From NCBI GenBank assembly GCA_009363875.1, contig CM018695.1:14418755-14482754 (forward strand): a stretch of 64,000 nt of DNA, in the 5' to 3' direction. A program made the translations under genes and the position numbers. Origin of the DNA: Mikania micrantha. Taxonomy: Eukaryota > Streptophyta > Magnoliopsida > Asterales > Asteraceae. A model generated the notes under the pieces. That model was not told the DNA's origin. It was given only the letters and a program-made list of their open reading frames with translations, and ran no database searches. Positions within the stretch are counted from its first letter, which is position 1, and each line of letters starts with the position of its first letter. This document shows positions 44,468-57,538 of this stretch, one piece after another.

Positions 44468-46847
44468 TCCTCAACTTCCTCCAAGTATATAACAATCCTT
44501 AATACTATGCGTCCATGCTCTTGGACATTCGTGTGAAGAAAAAGACTAAAAATGATTTTTCACTTTGGTTGATTTATAAAAATCCCAAGGCTTATTTGAC
44601 ATATTAATAATCTTTTCTTTTGAGACAAAATTCACATGTTAGATTTTGTTGATCAAAACAAATGTTCTTTTCCGACCACTAAATTCTTACCATTTTGATT
44701 TCATAATACACATTTCTTATAAATATAAAAGATTATGTTGCCTCACTAAGTTCAAGTGTATGCATAATTTTAACAAATTAGAATGCCATATTATGATTCA
44801 CCTAAAAAAATAACTATATTAATGACTGGTTTCTGGTACTGCAGTAAACATCAAAGTGTGGCGTATATAACACCAAAGCAAACATCAAGCTGTGCCCCAT
44901 ATAACACCAAAAACCAAAGGTACAAACATTCTCTTATATTGTTGCAGTAATTATGATCCTTTCAAAATATATGTCTTTTGAATCTTAATTTAAAGAAGAT
45001 CTTATAAAGAAACAATAAATCTATATTCTTATTTTTGTTGTAATTGATTGGTTGAATGTAATGGTTACCCACATATGTTGTAGACATTTTATAATAGTAG
45101 CAGTTGATTCAGTGGCCATATGATCAAGCAATAATATTTCTTAGTAATGTGGTTTATCAGTTAGATACTTCAACATCAGAGTAGCCTAGTTCTTAAAAAT
45201 TAATTTGACAAAATGTGAACCTAAAAATAGTGTGGGATAAATATGATTCATGTGATAGTTGGAGCTGGAGGCCTAACTTATGGTGCTTCTCAAAATCAAA
45301 TTAATTAATTTTAAGCACACTATCAAAACATATCGCCTATTTATTTTCATTTTGAACATTTATCATTGTATGTTTCACATTTCTTCACCATAAGTCCTAT
45401 TAGGCCAATCAATTGGCAAACTACCTAGAATATATTTGGAACCTTTAAGTGCAGCTAATATGATCTTAAGAACTTTTGCACCTTTGGATACAAAGGTGTG
45501 GTTTTATTAGGTACCATCTGGCTCAAACTTAGGGGTTATGTTTAGTAACCCACTCAAAGAACCACTCGACATGTATTGTTGCTTTTTATTGTTTGTCAAC
45601 TCATCAAGATTAGGATGCCTAAGATTGATCCCACCTTGTTCTATTTTCATATAACTATTTTGAAGCTCTTTTTCTCAAGAGTAAGCTAAAACTTTTGAAA
45701 CTACTGATTTAACAGAACTTGTGCCCTGAAATTGGTTCTTTTTAGTATCTACAAAACTATGATCGTTAGATACAACATGTTTGACTTCCTAGATACGTTG
45801 AAATCTAAAAGCACATGATCTTGACTTTGTTCTTTGTTACACATATATGTAGTAAAATTAGTGAAGCTCCTATTGTGTGTGTCTACATTCACTGGAAATT
45901 AATTCGTAATCAAAACCAAATGATTAGATGTACCAAATTGGATGGTGAAATTGTATTCGGATAAGCTTTCGTTGTTTTGAGCTGTCATAACCTAATAATA
46001 AGATCTTTAAATGTTTGGCAAATTCTGATTGTTTAAGTGCCTAAATGTAAAATAACCCCAAAATAAACAGAATCTATTTTGTTGCAACTACCCCAAATAC
46101 ACTACCTTGAAAAGCCTAAACACCCAAACACAATTTAACTATATCCAACCTGAAAAGCCTAAGATAAGATATCTATTTTCAAAAAGAAATGCAAAAAACC
46201 CCCTAAGAACATCCTTGAAAACCATTCCTAGAAAATAAAAATATTTTGAAACTATGATTGAGTTATGAAACCAAGCCAAAATGGTAAACGAAATATGTAG
46301 CTTCAATTATCAAATAGACATCACATATATTACAGGAGGGACCAAGCAACATCACATACGAATACACACATAACTAAAAGTTTAATGAAATTAAGGTTCA
46401 TGTGATTGATAAAATACATCATGAGATCCAAATCAACAAATGGGTATTTCATAGTTTAATTAAGTTAAAAAGTCAAGCCAAATTGGATAAAAAAAACTAA
46501 ACTAAGAGCTAACAAATGCACATTAGGGTACATGAGATTGATAAAATACATCATGAGTTTCAAATCAACACATGGGTATTCAAAATTCATGAATCAAACA
46601 GTATACGACATAAATGAAAGAGGGAAATCATAACCTTAGCAAATTTAGACCCTAGTTACCATGATTGAAGTTAAATGTAGAGATGAAAAGCAGAATAGGG
46701 AACCAAAATGAGATCATTAACGACATTTTAAGAAGCTTAAGATTAACAGTAACATAAGAATACAATCCAAACATAAGAACACAATCCTGAGTCAAAAAAG
46801 GAGATAACCTGATTTGTGAGGAATCACGGCATACAGTCTGAAATCGT
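44468..46847. other. AT-rich DNA without recognised features
   Basis: No open frame with a known domain and no element ends were identified. A small near-duplicate (GCAAACATCAA... ATATAACACCAAA) lies near 44860-44920. Confidence 0.5.
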
Positions 46848-46969
46848 ACCTGAAATCGCCGCTAGAACCTTTTTGTTGGAACCCTCGATCGGACACCTCC
46901 ATCATGATACCTGAAATCACCGCTAGAACCTTTTCGTTGGAACCCTCGATCGAACACCTCCATCATGAT
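46848..46969. repeat. 61-bp tandem duplication
   Basis: Two adjacent copies (46848-46908, 46909-46969) begin ACCTGAAATC and end CATCATGAT, differing at only a few positions. Non-coding or leader-like. The GA-rich sequence to the right (46970-47100) resembles a plant 5' exon but has no recognisable product. Confidence 0.9.
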
Positions 46970-47987
46970 CGATCTCGACAGAGATAGAATTGAGCCAAGA
47001 GGAAGATGAGAAGGAGACCAAAGAAATCAAAGTGAAGCGATGGTGGCGGTCACCAGTGCTGATGGTGGGAACATGAGAAAAAGTGATATGCAGATGATGG
47101 TGAGAAAGAGATTTATGCATATATGAGTTGTACCTTATGCATGAGAAGCGGTAGGAAATGAACAGTGAAAAGTCTCTCACAAACATTTTTTGGTTTTTAA
47201 TATATATAATAATGTGCAGAAAAAAAATTGATAAAAAAGAAAGTAATATTTAAATACAAAATAAAATTATCATATGAAAAATAGTATCAAAATCCTTAAT
47301 CAAATAGGGAAATCAATACTTCTAATATAATTAGAAAAAAGTTAACAAAATCATTAGCTTACACATAGCAAGATTAACAAGTATATTAAATTGTCAAATT
47401 TTTTAAAATCAAACTTAGTTAACGAGATTTAAGGTTTGTCAAAGTAAGTTAATTATAATTACTTGTTAACATAATTCATTAAACACAATAATTATTTATC
47501 TATACAATTATTGAAGGTAATCATTGCTTGGGAATAGTTTTGTTGTTTTGGTTCATGAATTTTTCGACTATAGATAATAAATAAACAGTGACAGTTCTTA
47601 ACTTAAATAATTTAATATTTAAAGGTTCAAACCTAAAAAGGATGGATGGTTTATAGATTTATTCAGTTTCCTCTGATATGGGGAATATGGTCTCAGGGTG
47701 GTCGGGCAATCGATCTTTTGCTACATCGTCCGGTTTGCAATGGTTAGCACGCGAAGATCCCCTGGTTTTAAAAAATTATAAAATACTACCAATTCCGATT
47801 TAATGAAACTAATTAAAAATATTGGTTCTATTACTTACTGTGCAGCTCGTATTTGACCAAAGAAGCTTGAAAATGGTTGGAATCTTGAAATGAAGGTTTT
47901 GGGGTTGAAATACACACGATTTAGACGTTAGAATGCTTCGATTTCGTGTGGAAATGGCCGAAAATTCGCGTGCGGAATCCACGGCGC
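46970..47987. other. No recognised feature
   Basis: AT-rich with one 87-codon minus frame lacking motifs. I see no element ends. Confidence 0.4.
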
Positions 47988-50883
47988 TGTTACGACTTGA
48001 TCGAATGATCAGTTGATTCAAATGCAGAAGATTAATGATGAACAACCACAATGAATTACTAGGTTTCATATGATTAAAGTAATGTTTACAGATCATGTTT
48101 GACTACCAAAAGAATACAACTAACCGACCTCAAAATAATGTTTACAAAATAAAAACAGACAAGATAATTAAACAACAAGGATTTAAATGTGTTTCTAATC
48201 CATCCTAGCTTATTTGTTGATCTTGTTCTATCTTATATTAGGTCGTCTTAGTTGTCCGATCACCTGAAACATGTAAAGAAAATATGTCAAACTACAAATA
48301 GTAGTTAGTGAGATACATTGGTTTAAATCTTGTAAAACATATAGTTTATGAATATGAAAATACAAGTTCGAAAAGATAACCATTTGTAAACATGTGAGTG
48401 TAACCTGTATAAAACCTGAGTTCAAACAACTAATGAAACATGTACAAATAACCACTGTATATACCTTGTATATGTATAAACTGTAATTGTAGTAACATGC
48501 TAATGTAACACAAACTATCCTCAAGTATATCCTATTGTCATCTTAAATCCAAGTCACAAACTACGTTCAGAGTTAGGCAAAGAATGACGATTACCAACAC
48601 AGCCCATGGTAATAAAATGAATTAAAACCAACTCTGTGTCAATGAAAGCGTTTTCAATATGACCTAGACCTGTTAAAATTAATCAACAGTCAATTCATAT
48701 TACTAAATCTACACCAATACGTCTTTGGCTATAAAGTTAATTAAAGCCAACTCTAACCTTGGTGTAGAACCCGTTTTCCCTTGTTGTGATCACCCGGTAC
48801 TAACGATGAACAAGTGCGTGACCTCAAGTTTAGAGGTTAAGTTAATAACTTCTAACCCTTGAGTCATAATATGTACAATTGTGTGAACTTCAAGTCTGAA
48901 ATCCGAGAATAGTGATTTCAGCCCTTGAAGTCCTGAATATAGGCATACATGATGTGAATAAGCTTGTTTACAAACATGCATCCATGTTACATAGTTTAAT
49001 TGAAAACCAACTTGTATGAAATGAAATGTATTAGGTCGTGGGCCATGACAAGTCATGACTAAGTGTCTTGTATCCAATGTTTATTGTTCAAATGTGTTTA
49101 AATTTACCAACATAGCCAAACATAAGTTTTGAGTAGTGAAAATCATTCAAGTAATTTAGTAATGAAAACCATTTAAGAAATTAAGTTTCGAAAACAATAT
49201 TCACATGTTCCACCCCAAAAGATTTAGAAGTAAGAAAAGAGGGGCTATGTACTCACCTTGAATGGTTGGAATGTACAATGAACGAATGCTCGATGAACGA
49301 TGCTCTCACTTGTTGTTGATAAGTGTATTGTTCTCAAAACCCAAATCGTGTTAACACAATTCATGATATGTAAGGTTGTATTCATTTCATGTTCTTAATT
49401 CCCATGTTCATTATACTTAATTGTTTAAACTTATGTTAGTAACTTGATTCTTGTAACCATCCCAAGCTTAGTCCATAACCTTTATATTAACATTTGAAAG
49501 TTTGTCACTTTCCTTATTTTTATGTTTAGAACTTAAGTCAAAGTTTATTTCATGGAAATATAACCATTGTACTATGCATACAACCCATGCATAGTGTGTT
49601 CTAGGTTATAACCATGTTATAATTCACAAAATGTTCATTATATCCTTGTTTTCCTTAATTATCAATTCATCATGTTAATTTAGGTTATGAACAATTTAGA
49701 TTTAAACGTGGGTGATTTGTGGATGAAACCCTAAACTCTAAGGATCGACCGAGGCTAAAAACAACCATACCAACCCCTTGTGCTTTATTGTTCCATTATC
49801 GACTTAGTTGGGGGCTAATTATGTTCATTATTAGTTCATAACACTTAAATTGGATTGAGGGCTTAGTATCGATGATAGTAGGCTGAGAGAAGGAGTGTAG
49901 ACATTGCTAAGATCGACACAAGTCCACTTCCCATGAGCTACCACCTCCGATACTATAGTATCGACACTTGCTGGATTCCCTTCGATTCTACAGCCTTCGA
50001 GACTAGTAATGTCGATGGGATTTTTTCAGGACTCCTTGGAACCATCGACACTAGCAGTTTCGAAGATGGCTTGACCCATTTTGCCCCTGTCGAACCTGTT
50101 AAGTTCGATGGAAGAATATCTTATGATGTTCATCCATCGATTCTATTCCAGCCCAGAACTTTGGTCGTCGATACTACATTCCAGCCTAAACCACGACTTC
50201 TACAGCCTCTCAAACTCAAGCTAAAGTAATTCCAAGTGTTTAGAGTCCAAGTATGGTTCGTTTAACATGTTTCTTTGGTCGATTCAAACCGGTTCTTTAG
50301 CCCATTCTGCCGGATTCGAGAAAACCCTATAAACCTGAAACTTTGAGCACAAACCTGCTCAAATCTAGCTGTTTTCAGCCCCGATCCTCTGTACTTCTGC
50401 AATGTAGACCTCGTAAGCTTTATATAGACACCAAGAATGCACGATTTCGTCAAGAAATAAAGGAGATCTTCTTGTCTTCTTATAGAGAGAGAACTCCGAA
50501 TTTTTAGAGAGAGAGTGAAATATTGTAGGTTAAAGCCATAAATGAGGATTTTATGGCTTAAATACCCTGGGTGGTTTCCCGTGTGTTTGGGCTCGTTCGG
50601 TTTCGCGTTTACGCATTTCGTTACGTAATTTACGCGAACGGCCTAATATTGTTAAAATAGTTTTGTTATTTCATTTTGGGTTTTATTTGACGAGTTTCAA
50701 AATTGTAAAAGAATACATATTAGTATTTTACGCATTTTGTAAAGTTCGTCCGTTTCGAACCATAAACGAATATTTTTACGTGCATGCTCGTAAATGTACG
50801 CGTTTTTGGTTGTTTCTTTCATTTTATTATTGTTTACTCGTAATTATAAGTTTAACATAGATATCTTTATGGATTGTCACCCA
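47988..50883 (-). repeat. Probable solo Gypsy LTR (about 2.9 kb)
   Basis: The minus strand starts TGGGTGACAATCC at 50883, like the nested LTR start (TGTGACAATCC), and may end at TG 47988 (GTAACA). Length and internal order match the nested LTR: promoter half, donor at 49256, hairpin array, acceptor at 48264, and about 275 bp to the end. No flanking coding sequence, primer-binding site or clear duplication is seen, so the borders are uncertain. Confidence 0.45.
48264..49256 (-). other. Putative structured leader intron in the probable solo LTR
   Basis: On the minus strand the donor is CAAG|GTGAGT at 49256, TTGAC lies near 48287, and the acceptor ATGTTTCAG ends at 48264. Hairpins include nested pairs ACTTCAAG/CTTGAAGT with CTGAAATC/GATTTCAG (48887-48931), and a longer imperfect one, GACCTCAAG...CTTGAGTC (48820-48865). 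Confidence 0.45.
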
Positions 50884-52017
50884 TAAGGATATCAAGTCTC
50901 GCTTAAGTATTACGATTTTGTTTAAATGATTTATTGGTTTTACTATTCGTCTGCACGCTACGCACTAACACTATCCCAATATACCGAACGCAGTTTATGT
51001 ATAGGGCATACGTAGAGTTCGGCTACCTGCCTTATCAGCCGCCAACCCACCACTGTTTCGATATATCACAATAGTGTTATTACATAACGTAATTGACAAT
51101 AATTAAATACTAAGTGTATACTTAATCACTCACGATAAATTCCTAAAACATATGAATAATTGTACAATGAAATCATGAACGTCTGCATACATGTACTATG
51201 AATTGCATATCATTACTAATTACATCGTAAATATGTACAGATGTTACACGAATAGGGTTTCGGTTGAGAGAGTTAGGTGAAAAATGAGTTGAAAAAAGGT
51301 AAGTGTTGCTTTTATACCTATGATGTTGCAAGGATGACTCTCGGTTGAAAAGCTTCACTGATTATGATTTATTCGTATGAATGAATGCCCATTCGTACGA
51401 ATGAGTGTGTGTATTAAAATTTTGATTGTTTATTAAAATATTTTGATGAAAATTTTATTAAAAATAGATATTATTTTATGTCAGAGTTGCAAGACTTACG
51501 TTTGCATTTGTATGAATCGTCACACACACAAAGACAACGTTTATCTAATCTTCTGACCTTATTTTGTGTTGTAAAGATATCATTTAATGTATCAAGTCTA
51601 ATAACATATCCATACGGTTAGTTGATATGATAATAATACATTATCATTTTTTTAGTTGGATTTTTTTTATGTATGTTCAATACAATTTTGTTGATTCTGT
51701 TTATTATAAGCTAATTAGATATTTGTTATGTTATTAACATTTGTTATAATTGAAAACAAAATATTTATTTACTAAAAGAGTCTAATTTTATTAGTCGTTT
51801 TTGCCCCCAAAATGCTTGGGCCGGCTGTAAGAAACGTAGTTAATTTATGACGTACATTAATGAAACAAGACTAGCAATATTCATGTTATTTCAATTAAAA
51901 AGAAAACAAAGAAACTGATTGTTTTGCAGGTAGAAAAGCTTGAGGCAACAATGCAGAATAGATCCCACTGAGAGACCATAACAAGCTCACCCGTGATAAA
52001 GGTAAATGTTAGTTATA

Positions 52018-52061
<44 letters not shown>

Positions 52062-52137
52062 AATTGGGATCTTAACCGTTTGAATAAAGGAGTTGTAAAG
52101 CTAACAAAGAAGTTGATTGTAAATATTCTGGTAGAGG
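50884..52137. other. No recognised gene; long T tract at 52020-52061
   Basis: AT-rich. A homopolymer run of about 40 T at 52020-52061 could be the poly(A) tail of a minus-strand retroposed sequence that runs up to SINE 3. No domain-bearing frame. Confidence 0.4.
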
Positions 52138-52153
52138 TTTTGTTGATGCATCT

Positions 52154-52405
52154 TTTTTTTTTGGAACAGTAGCAATATTAAAATCAACTGTTAATGCTTC
52201 AACTACCCGGACTCCCGGAGTCATATTTCCAGCCCAGGTGTTGGCGAGCGCTGAATCGAGCAAATTCATCTGCTCCTTAGGAGGAAGCTCACTATGTGGT
52301 AAAACCCTCTACTGACCGCTTTGGCCAGGATTTGAACACATAACCTCACAAAGCCTAAGCTTTGTAAGAATCATGGAATGCAAGTTGGACTACAAGTTCA
52401 TTGGC
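52154..52405 (-). mobile_element. tRNA-derived SINE 3 (about 252 bp)
   Basis: It is flanked by the 16-bp duplication TTTTGTTGATGCATCT (52138-52153 and 52406-52421). On the minus strand it has box A-like TTGTAGTCCAACTTG, then box B-like GTTCAAATCC, and ends in an A run (T run next to the left duplication). Confidence 0.8.
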
Positions 52406-53222
52406 TTTTGTTGATGCATCTATGATGGAACAATAAAAAACACGGTAAAAAGGGCATGTTTGGAATTGTTTATTTAAGTTTAAAATGAATTTTTGTTAAA
52501 AGTACTTATTAATTTACGATTTAAAAAAAGTAGCTCAAAGATGTATCATTCTAAATAAATTAAAATAAATGAAAAAACAAAGAAGGTGACACATACACTT
52601 ATCCATATGCTTGTAACTCAACATGTTCTTCCTCCCTCGGCAAAGTCTAATGTACAAATTATTTGACGGTTTAATTCTCCAAGCACTTCAGCTCTAAGGC
52701 CATGTTTTGAGAAAATGAACCAAAAAGAAGAGGATGATTTTAAGTTGAATGTCATTGTCGTCGCGAGAGAAGAATCATTTTCAATGGTATTCGATTTTGG
52801 ACTTACCTTCTGTCTATAAATCTAGAGAATTCTAAATTCTGGTTATATATGTTTGTCTTGGATCTTAGGGATCAGATTGCAAATAAGTTTAATATGAAAT
52901 ATAGGTTTTCGCTTCATCAATCCATAGGGAGATTGTTGGGAAAAGGACTTATGATTTCAATCCATTGAAGATTGAAGAATAAACTACTGATGAATAATTA
53001 TTAAAGGACAACACCTGAGTTAACCAAGAATAATTGCCAAGGAACAATTATTGACATATGTAACCATTATACACAATAAGTGCTTATTGATATCGGATAC
53101 CAACTAAGCACAACTACTCAAGTCCCACAACAATTGCTTCTATGTAATAGTTGAACTACAACTGCCGTTGAAGAACTGCTAATGAAGACCAGTCTTCAAT
53201 AGTTATCTAGGACAGTTGTCTT

Positions 53223-53539
53223 TATTATTTTTTTTAACAGCAACAACTGAACATAACGTCGTGACATATGCACCACGTCAGCAGGCCTCGGAAGACCTAT
53301 TCCTCAAGGGAGCGATAGCCCGTTTTACCGGGCGTCACCCTCGGAAGAGCGGCACATGATGCGTATAAACCAGCTTATTTGTTGTAAAAACTGCGCTCCC
53401 CATCGGTTCAGAACCCGAGATTAAATTCAAGATTCAACTTCTCATCTAGTATATATCAAAGTGCCTCAAATGGGAGTCGAACCCATACCTCCACTTTGGA
53501 AGGTGGGTCTTCTACCACTAAGACAATTTATCTAGATGT
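53223..53539 (-). mobile_element. tRNA-derived SINE 4 (about 317 bp)
   Basis: It is flanked by ACAGTTGTCTT (53212-53222 and 53540-53550). The minus-strand head (about 53533-53463) is clearly tRNA-like: TTAGTGGTAGAAG box A, an anticodon arm with CTTCCAA in a CCCAC/GTGG stem (UCC, glycine-like), and GGGTTCGACTCCC box B. It ends in an A-rich tail. It is a SINE head and probably not a working tRNA gene. Confidence 0.85.
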
Positions 53540-53559
53540 ACAGTTGTCTTAATAGTTAA

Positions 53560-53989
53560 TCTATCTATCTATTTTAATAAATAAAGGTTTCTTGTGACAC
53601 ATGTCATGTTTCTAGAGCACCTCAATTTAGTTTTTTCAATTCTCTCTCCTATTAAATATATTTCATATTAAATATGTTTTTATACATTTTTAATTAAAAA
53701 AGATATTTTAATACATTAATAATATATTAATATTAAAAACACAATTTTTGAAAAATCAAAATTATTAAAAAATATAAAATTGAAAAAAACAGTGTTTTAA
53801 AACGAAATTAAAAAAACAATTGTTTAAAGAAATGATATAATTATTTTATTACTTAATTAAAGTATTACATCATACGAATTTTTAATCATATTTTATATTA
53901 AAAAACATATTATATTGTTTAAATTTTCGTTGATAGCGTATCACTATTTATTTTATTAATCTCATGTAATACACGAGGTACTAACTTAG
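53560..53989 (+). mobile_element. Small Helitron, same family as 16093-16642
   Basis: It starts TCTATCTATC and ends with the hairpin CTCATGTAATACACGAG followed by ACTTAG|T, so the final CTAG is changed to TTAG. The middle shares phrases such as TCCTATTAAATA and ACACATGTCA with its relatives. Confidence 0.75.
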
Positions 53990-54479
53990 TTCTAGTAATA
54001 TACAGTAGTTATATAGAGGTAGTTAGTTGTAAGTGTTGTTATATGTTACTTTCATACTAACGTTAGCATTGGGTTAACAATTTATATAAATCGTTTCAGG
54101 ATTTTTAGGTAATGTATAGAGATAATGGTGAACAACTCAGAAATTACCTTGTGCATGAGTTGAGAGCATTTGAGCAAAATTGTAATCATTTGATTGGACG
54201 GATTGAATGAGTTTTATTATAAAACCTATCAATAATTGTTCTTGCAATCGCTCTCATTTTACATAAATCATCCTATGATCCTAACACTGGTTCAATCTGA
54301 AACTGACCCGAACTTGTTTATACTAAACTCAAACATATATATTTTGTGTTAGGTTCATATCATGTTTTCGAATCGCGTTAGAAATTTACACCGGATGTTT
54401 TTGTAAATAATAGTCCTAAAGTAATCATGTTTGTTTATAGTTTTACATGCTAAATATAACAACAAACATACCCAGTAAA

Positions 54480-54590
54480 AATCTCACTTAGAGTATGGTC
54501 TGGGGGGGAAGGATAGAGACAAACCTTACCCCTATCCCAGTTGGGATAGAGAGGCTGCTCCGAAGGAGTTCCCGACTCAAAGTCATCGTT
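54480..54590 (+). mobile_element. SINE 3'-part fragment
   Basis: The phrases GAGACAAACCTTACCCC, GGGATAGAGAGGCTGCTCC and the CGACTCAAA end are characteristic of a common dicot SINE body. The tRNA-like head is not clear and no duplication was found. Confidence 0.45.
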
Positions 54591-54599
54591 TGAGATTAA

Positions 54600-55989
54600 T
54601 CATCTCAACGCTTTTAACGATTATTTTCACAAAATAAGTAAAATAACATTAAAATTTGGGCAATTTTACTTTTGTCCCTTAAGGACTAACATATATACAT
54701 TATATGCATGCATGCACCGCAAATGGGACGTTTTATGTATGCTATATATGAGGAATGCTAATATCATTGGTGTAAAATTTACATCCCTAAACAATATATA
54801 AATTTGGCAAAGTTACTTTAGCAGAAATCTTTTTTAAGTAATTATTCATTTTTCAGTTGGAAAATAGTTTTGCATACTGTTAAATTTATGTAGGAAAAAA
54901 ATGCACATTTTTTATATTTTGTAAAAACATAATTAGTGATCTGTCCATTTTTCGTATGCTATAAGTTTACAAACTTAATTGAAATAAATATGAAAATGGA
55001 ATTAACTGTAGATGTTGGTTAGGAGCACTTGTGGAGGTTATACAAACGATTTTTGCTAACATCGATCTCATGTAGATTTTTTAACGTAAAAAAGTGTGTT
55101 TTTAATTTTTGACACTTCTAAATACGAATGCAATTTTTTATGGCAATTTGTACCACACTGGGAATGTTTTTTTTTATTATTAAATTTTTACTTGGGTGTT
55201 AATGTTTCGACTCGGATACAATAAACTAGATATGTGATTCCATTTTGATTCTAAATTAACCACGAATTTTGGTTATAATTTTCAAATTCGATTCAATTTG
55301 TAGTTTAATGTTCAAATACAAAATATTTTTCTTAAGAAGGATAGAATGATTCTTGACCATTGATCAAATTAATCAATAGTTAAAATCTTGTGGTTTTCAC
55401 TTTTCTCTAAAAACTTGTGTGAATTAAAGTTGAAATGACAAAAAAAAAATAACCTACATTTGTTGATTTTTTTTTGATAAATCAAGTTTCACCATTTTTT
55501 TAAAAATCGAATAGCTTTTAAACGTTTAATCATTTTTCAAAAAAAAAAAATTACATCATAAAAACCTGAGAATTTTATTGTCTTTAATTTGAGTATAACA
55601 TTGCTTTGGTTTTTTATCGAGTTTTTTACGTGGTCCCTGATTTTTAAGCTTGGTTCTTAATTATGCCGTTAGTCTTTGCTTATGCATATTAAATGATGGT
55701 TCATGATTTTTATATAACACGGTCGGTGAATATGCAGTTGGTCTTTGATTATGTGTGTTAAATTACGGTCTTTGATTATTGATTCGTGATTTATTCATGT
55801 AGTTACTTGATTATGTGTGTCAATTGACAGTCTGTAATTTTATATAGCGCAATTCATAATTTAAGATGGACAAAAGCTTACTTAGTTGACCCATGGCGTG
55901 TTCAAGTTCCTTCTTAAGTTTCACACAGTTTTCCCCTTTGTACGTTAACCGCCCCTATATATAGTGGATGGAATCTTTCATAATTTTGC
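54600..55989. other. AT-rich DNA without recognised features
   Basis: No domain-bearing frame or element end seen. Confidence 0.4.
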
Positions 55990-56304
55990 TATTGTACTGT
56001 CTCAAATAACTCCGACAAGATCAAGCCTAAATCTTTGATTTATGAACATCATTGTAACACATGTAGAACACGTTCTTCTTATATGTGTTTATGCAAATTC
56101 ATCATCGTTTAAGAGTTAACATCATTTTAAATTTTTGACTTACATCATTATAACTGTTTAGATCCAAAAACTTACATTAATGTTAAGTTGATGAAGTTAC
56201 AAGTACACATAAAAGAAACAAGTGTTCTACATGTGTTACAATGATGTTAAAAAAAAATTCAAGATTTGGATTGATCTTAACAAAGTTATTTGATTAGTAC
56301 AATA
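55990..56304. mobile_element. Foldback MITE 1 (about 315 bp)
   Basis: The left half beginning TATTGTACTGTCTCAAATAAC is matched by the inverted right end (TATTGTACTAATCAAATAAC). The pairing continues for about 100 bases, including AACATCATTGTAACACATG and GAACAC. The whole element could fold into one long hairpin. No coding sequence. Confidence 0.75.
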
Positions 56305-56331
56305 AGAGTTAGTTATATTTTATTCCAATCC

Positions 56332-56332
56332 T

Positions 56333-56387
<55 letters not shown>
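56332..56387. repeat. Palindromic microsatellite (CA)n(TA)n(TG)n
   Basis: A compound microsatellite that is its own reverse complement, between the two foldback MITEs. Confidence 0.92.
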
Positions 56388-56392
56388 AGTGG

Positions 56393-56760
56393 GCTCAAAT
56401 AAGAACCCATTTAAACGTGGAAACCTTTCAACCACGGCCAAGATCAAGCCAAATCTTTATTTTTTTTTTCATGAGCTATAGTATACGTGTACGAGAATAT
56501 GTTATGTTATGTGTTTGAGCAAATTTATCACCGTTTAGTATCTTAAGTCAGTGTAAGTTGCGTTACAGAAAATAAATATTTACAGTGTAACGCAAACTTA
56601 TATGTGCTTTAAATCCTAAACGGTGATGATTTTGTCCAAACACATCAAATAACATAGTCTTTTACATATATAATATAGGCCATAAAAAAACACAAAGATT
56701 TGGCTTGATCTTGGCAGCAGTTGGTGGGTTTCTGCATTTAAGGTGAATTAACAATCAATC
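56393..56760. mobile_element. Foldback MITE 2 (about 370 bp)
   Basis: The left part (CCATTTAAACGTGGAAACC ... GCCAAGATCAAGCCAAATC) pairs with the inverted right part (TTAAATGCAGAAACCCACC ... GCCAAGATCAAGCCAAATC). The middle also pairs (TTATCACCGTTTAG with CTAAACGGTGATGA). The core phrase AAGATCAAGCC is shared with MITE 1. Confidence 0.75.
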
Positions 56761-57188
56761 CTTACCCTCTACATGCATACACACACACAAGTAGTTATAT
56801 ATAAAAATTGAGCTTTGTAATTGTGCCATTTAGTTAAAGTTTTAGCCATTTAAAAACTTTTGTATTTTAAAGTTAGTATTAATTTTGTAAATAAAGTTTA
56901 AACAAATTTGTTTAGATAAATTGGAATCGAACCAACTCAAATTTGATACAAATTCGGATTCTAGATTCGAATATAATCGAATTTTGAATTCGAATTGGTG
57001 TATTTGAATTTATTTTGGAATTTGAATCGAATGCAAATCCTACTAAAAATACAAAATTTGATTCATTAAACAGCTATGATTTTATTTTGACTAGAATAAG
57101 ATTTGACAAGTCATTTACAAATTAGTTGACAAGTGATTGTGCATTTTCAAAGCTTCTAGTATTATAATTATAAGTTAATTTGAATTTA

Positions 57189-57538
57189 TCTATTATAATA
57201 AATCAAAATTTTTTTGGACACATGGTACATTCTTAGAGCACTTCACCTTTAATTCCCTGCCTCTATATCCTATTAAATACATCTCATATTAAATAATAAT
57301 ATTAAATAAGTTTTTATATATTTTTTTAAATTAAAATAAATTAATACATTAAAAATATATTAACATTAAAAAACAAATTTTTAAAAAGCAATTTATTATA
57401 AAATATGCAATTTTTAAAAACAATATTTTAAAACAAAATGTTTAGTGAAACAAATATTGAAAAAATTAGTGTTTAAAAAAATAATATAATTATTTTCATT
57501 GATAATCAACCCGTGTAATCCATGTGGTATTAACCTAG
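57189..57538 (+). mobile_element. Small Helitron, same family as 16093-16642 (350 bp)
   Basis: A|TCTATTATAATAAATC start and TTAACCTAG|T end, with a worn hairpin (CCGTGTAATCCATGTGG) before it. No target duplication. Confidence 0.8.

Noticed and set aside
49933..50229. 98-codon protein in the solo LTR
   Set aside because: No motif, and the frame is a by-product of TCGA-rich sequence.
53463..53533. Glycine tRNA gene (minus strand)
   Set aside because: The tRNA-like head continues into a SINE body with A-rich tail and target duplications, so it is a SINE.
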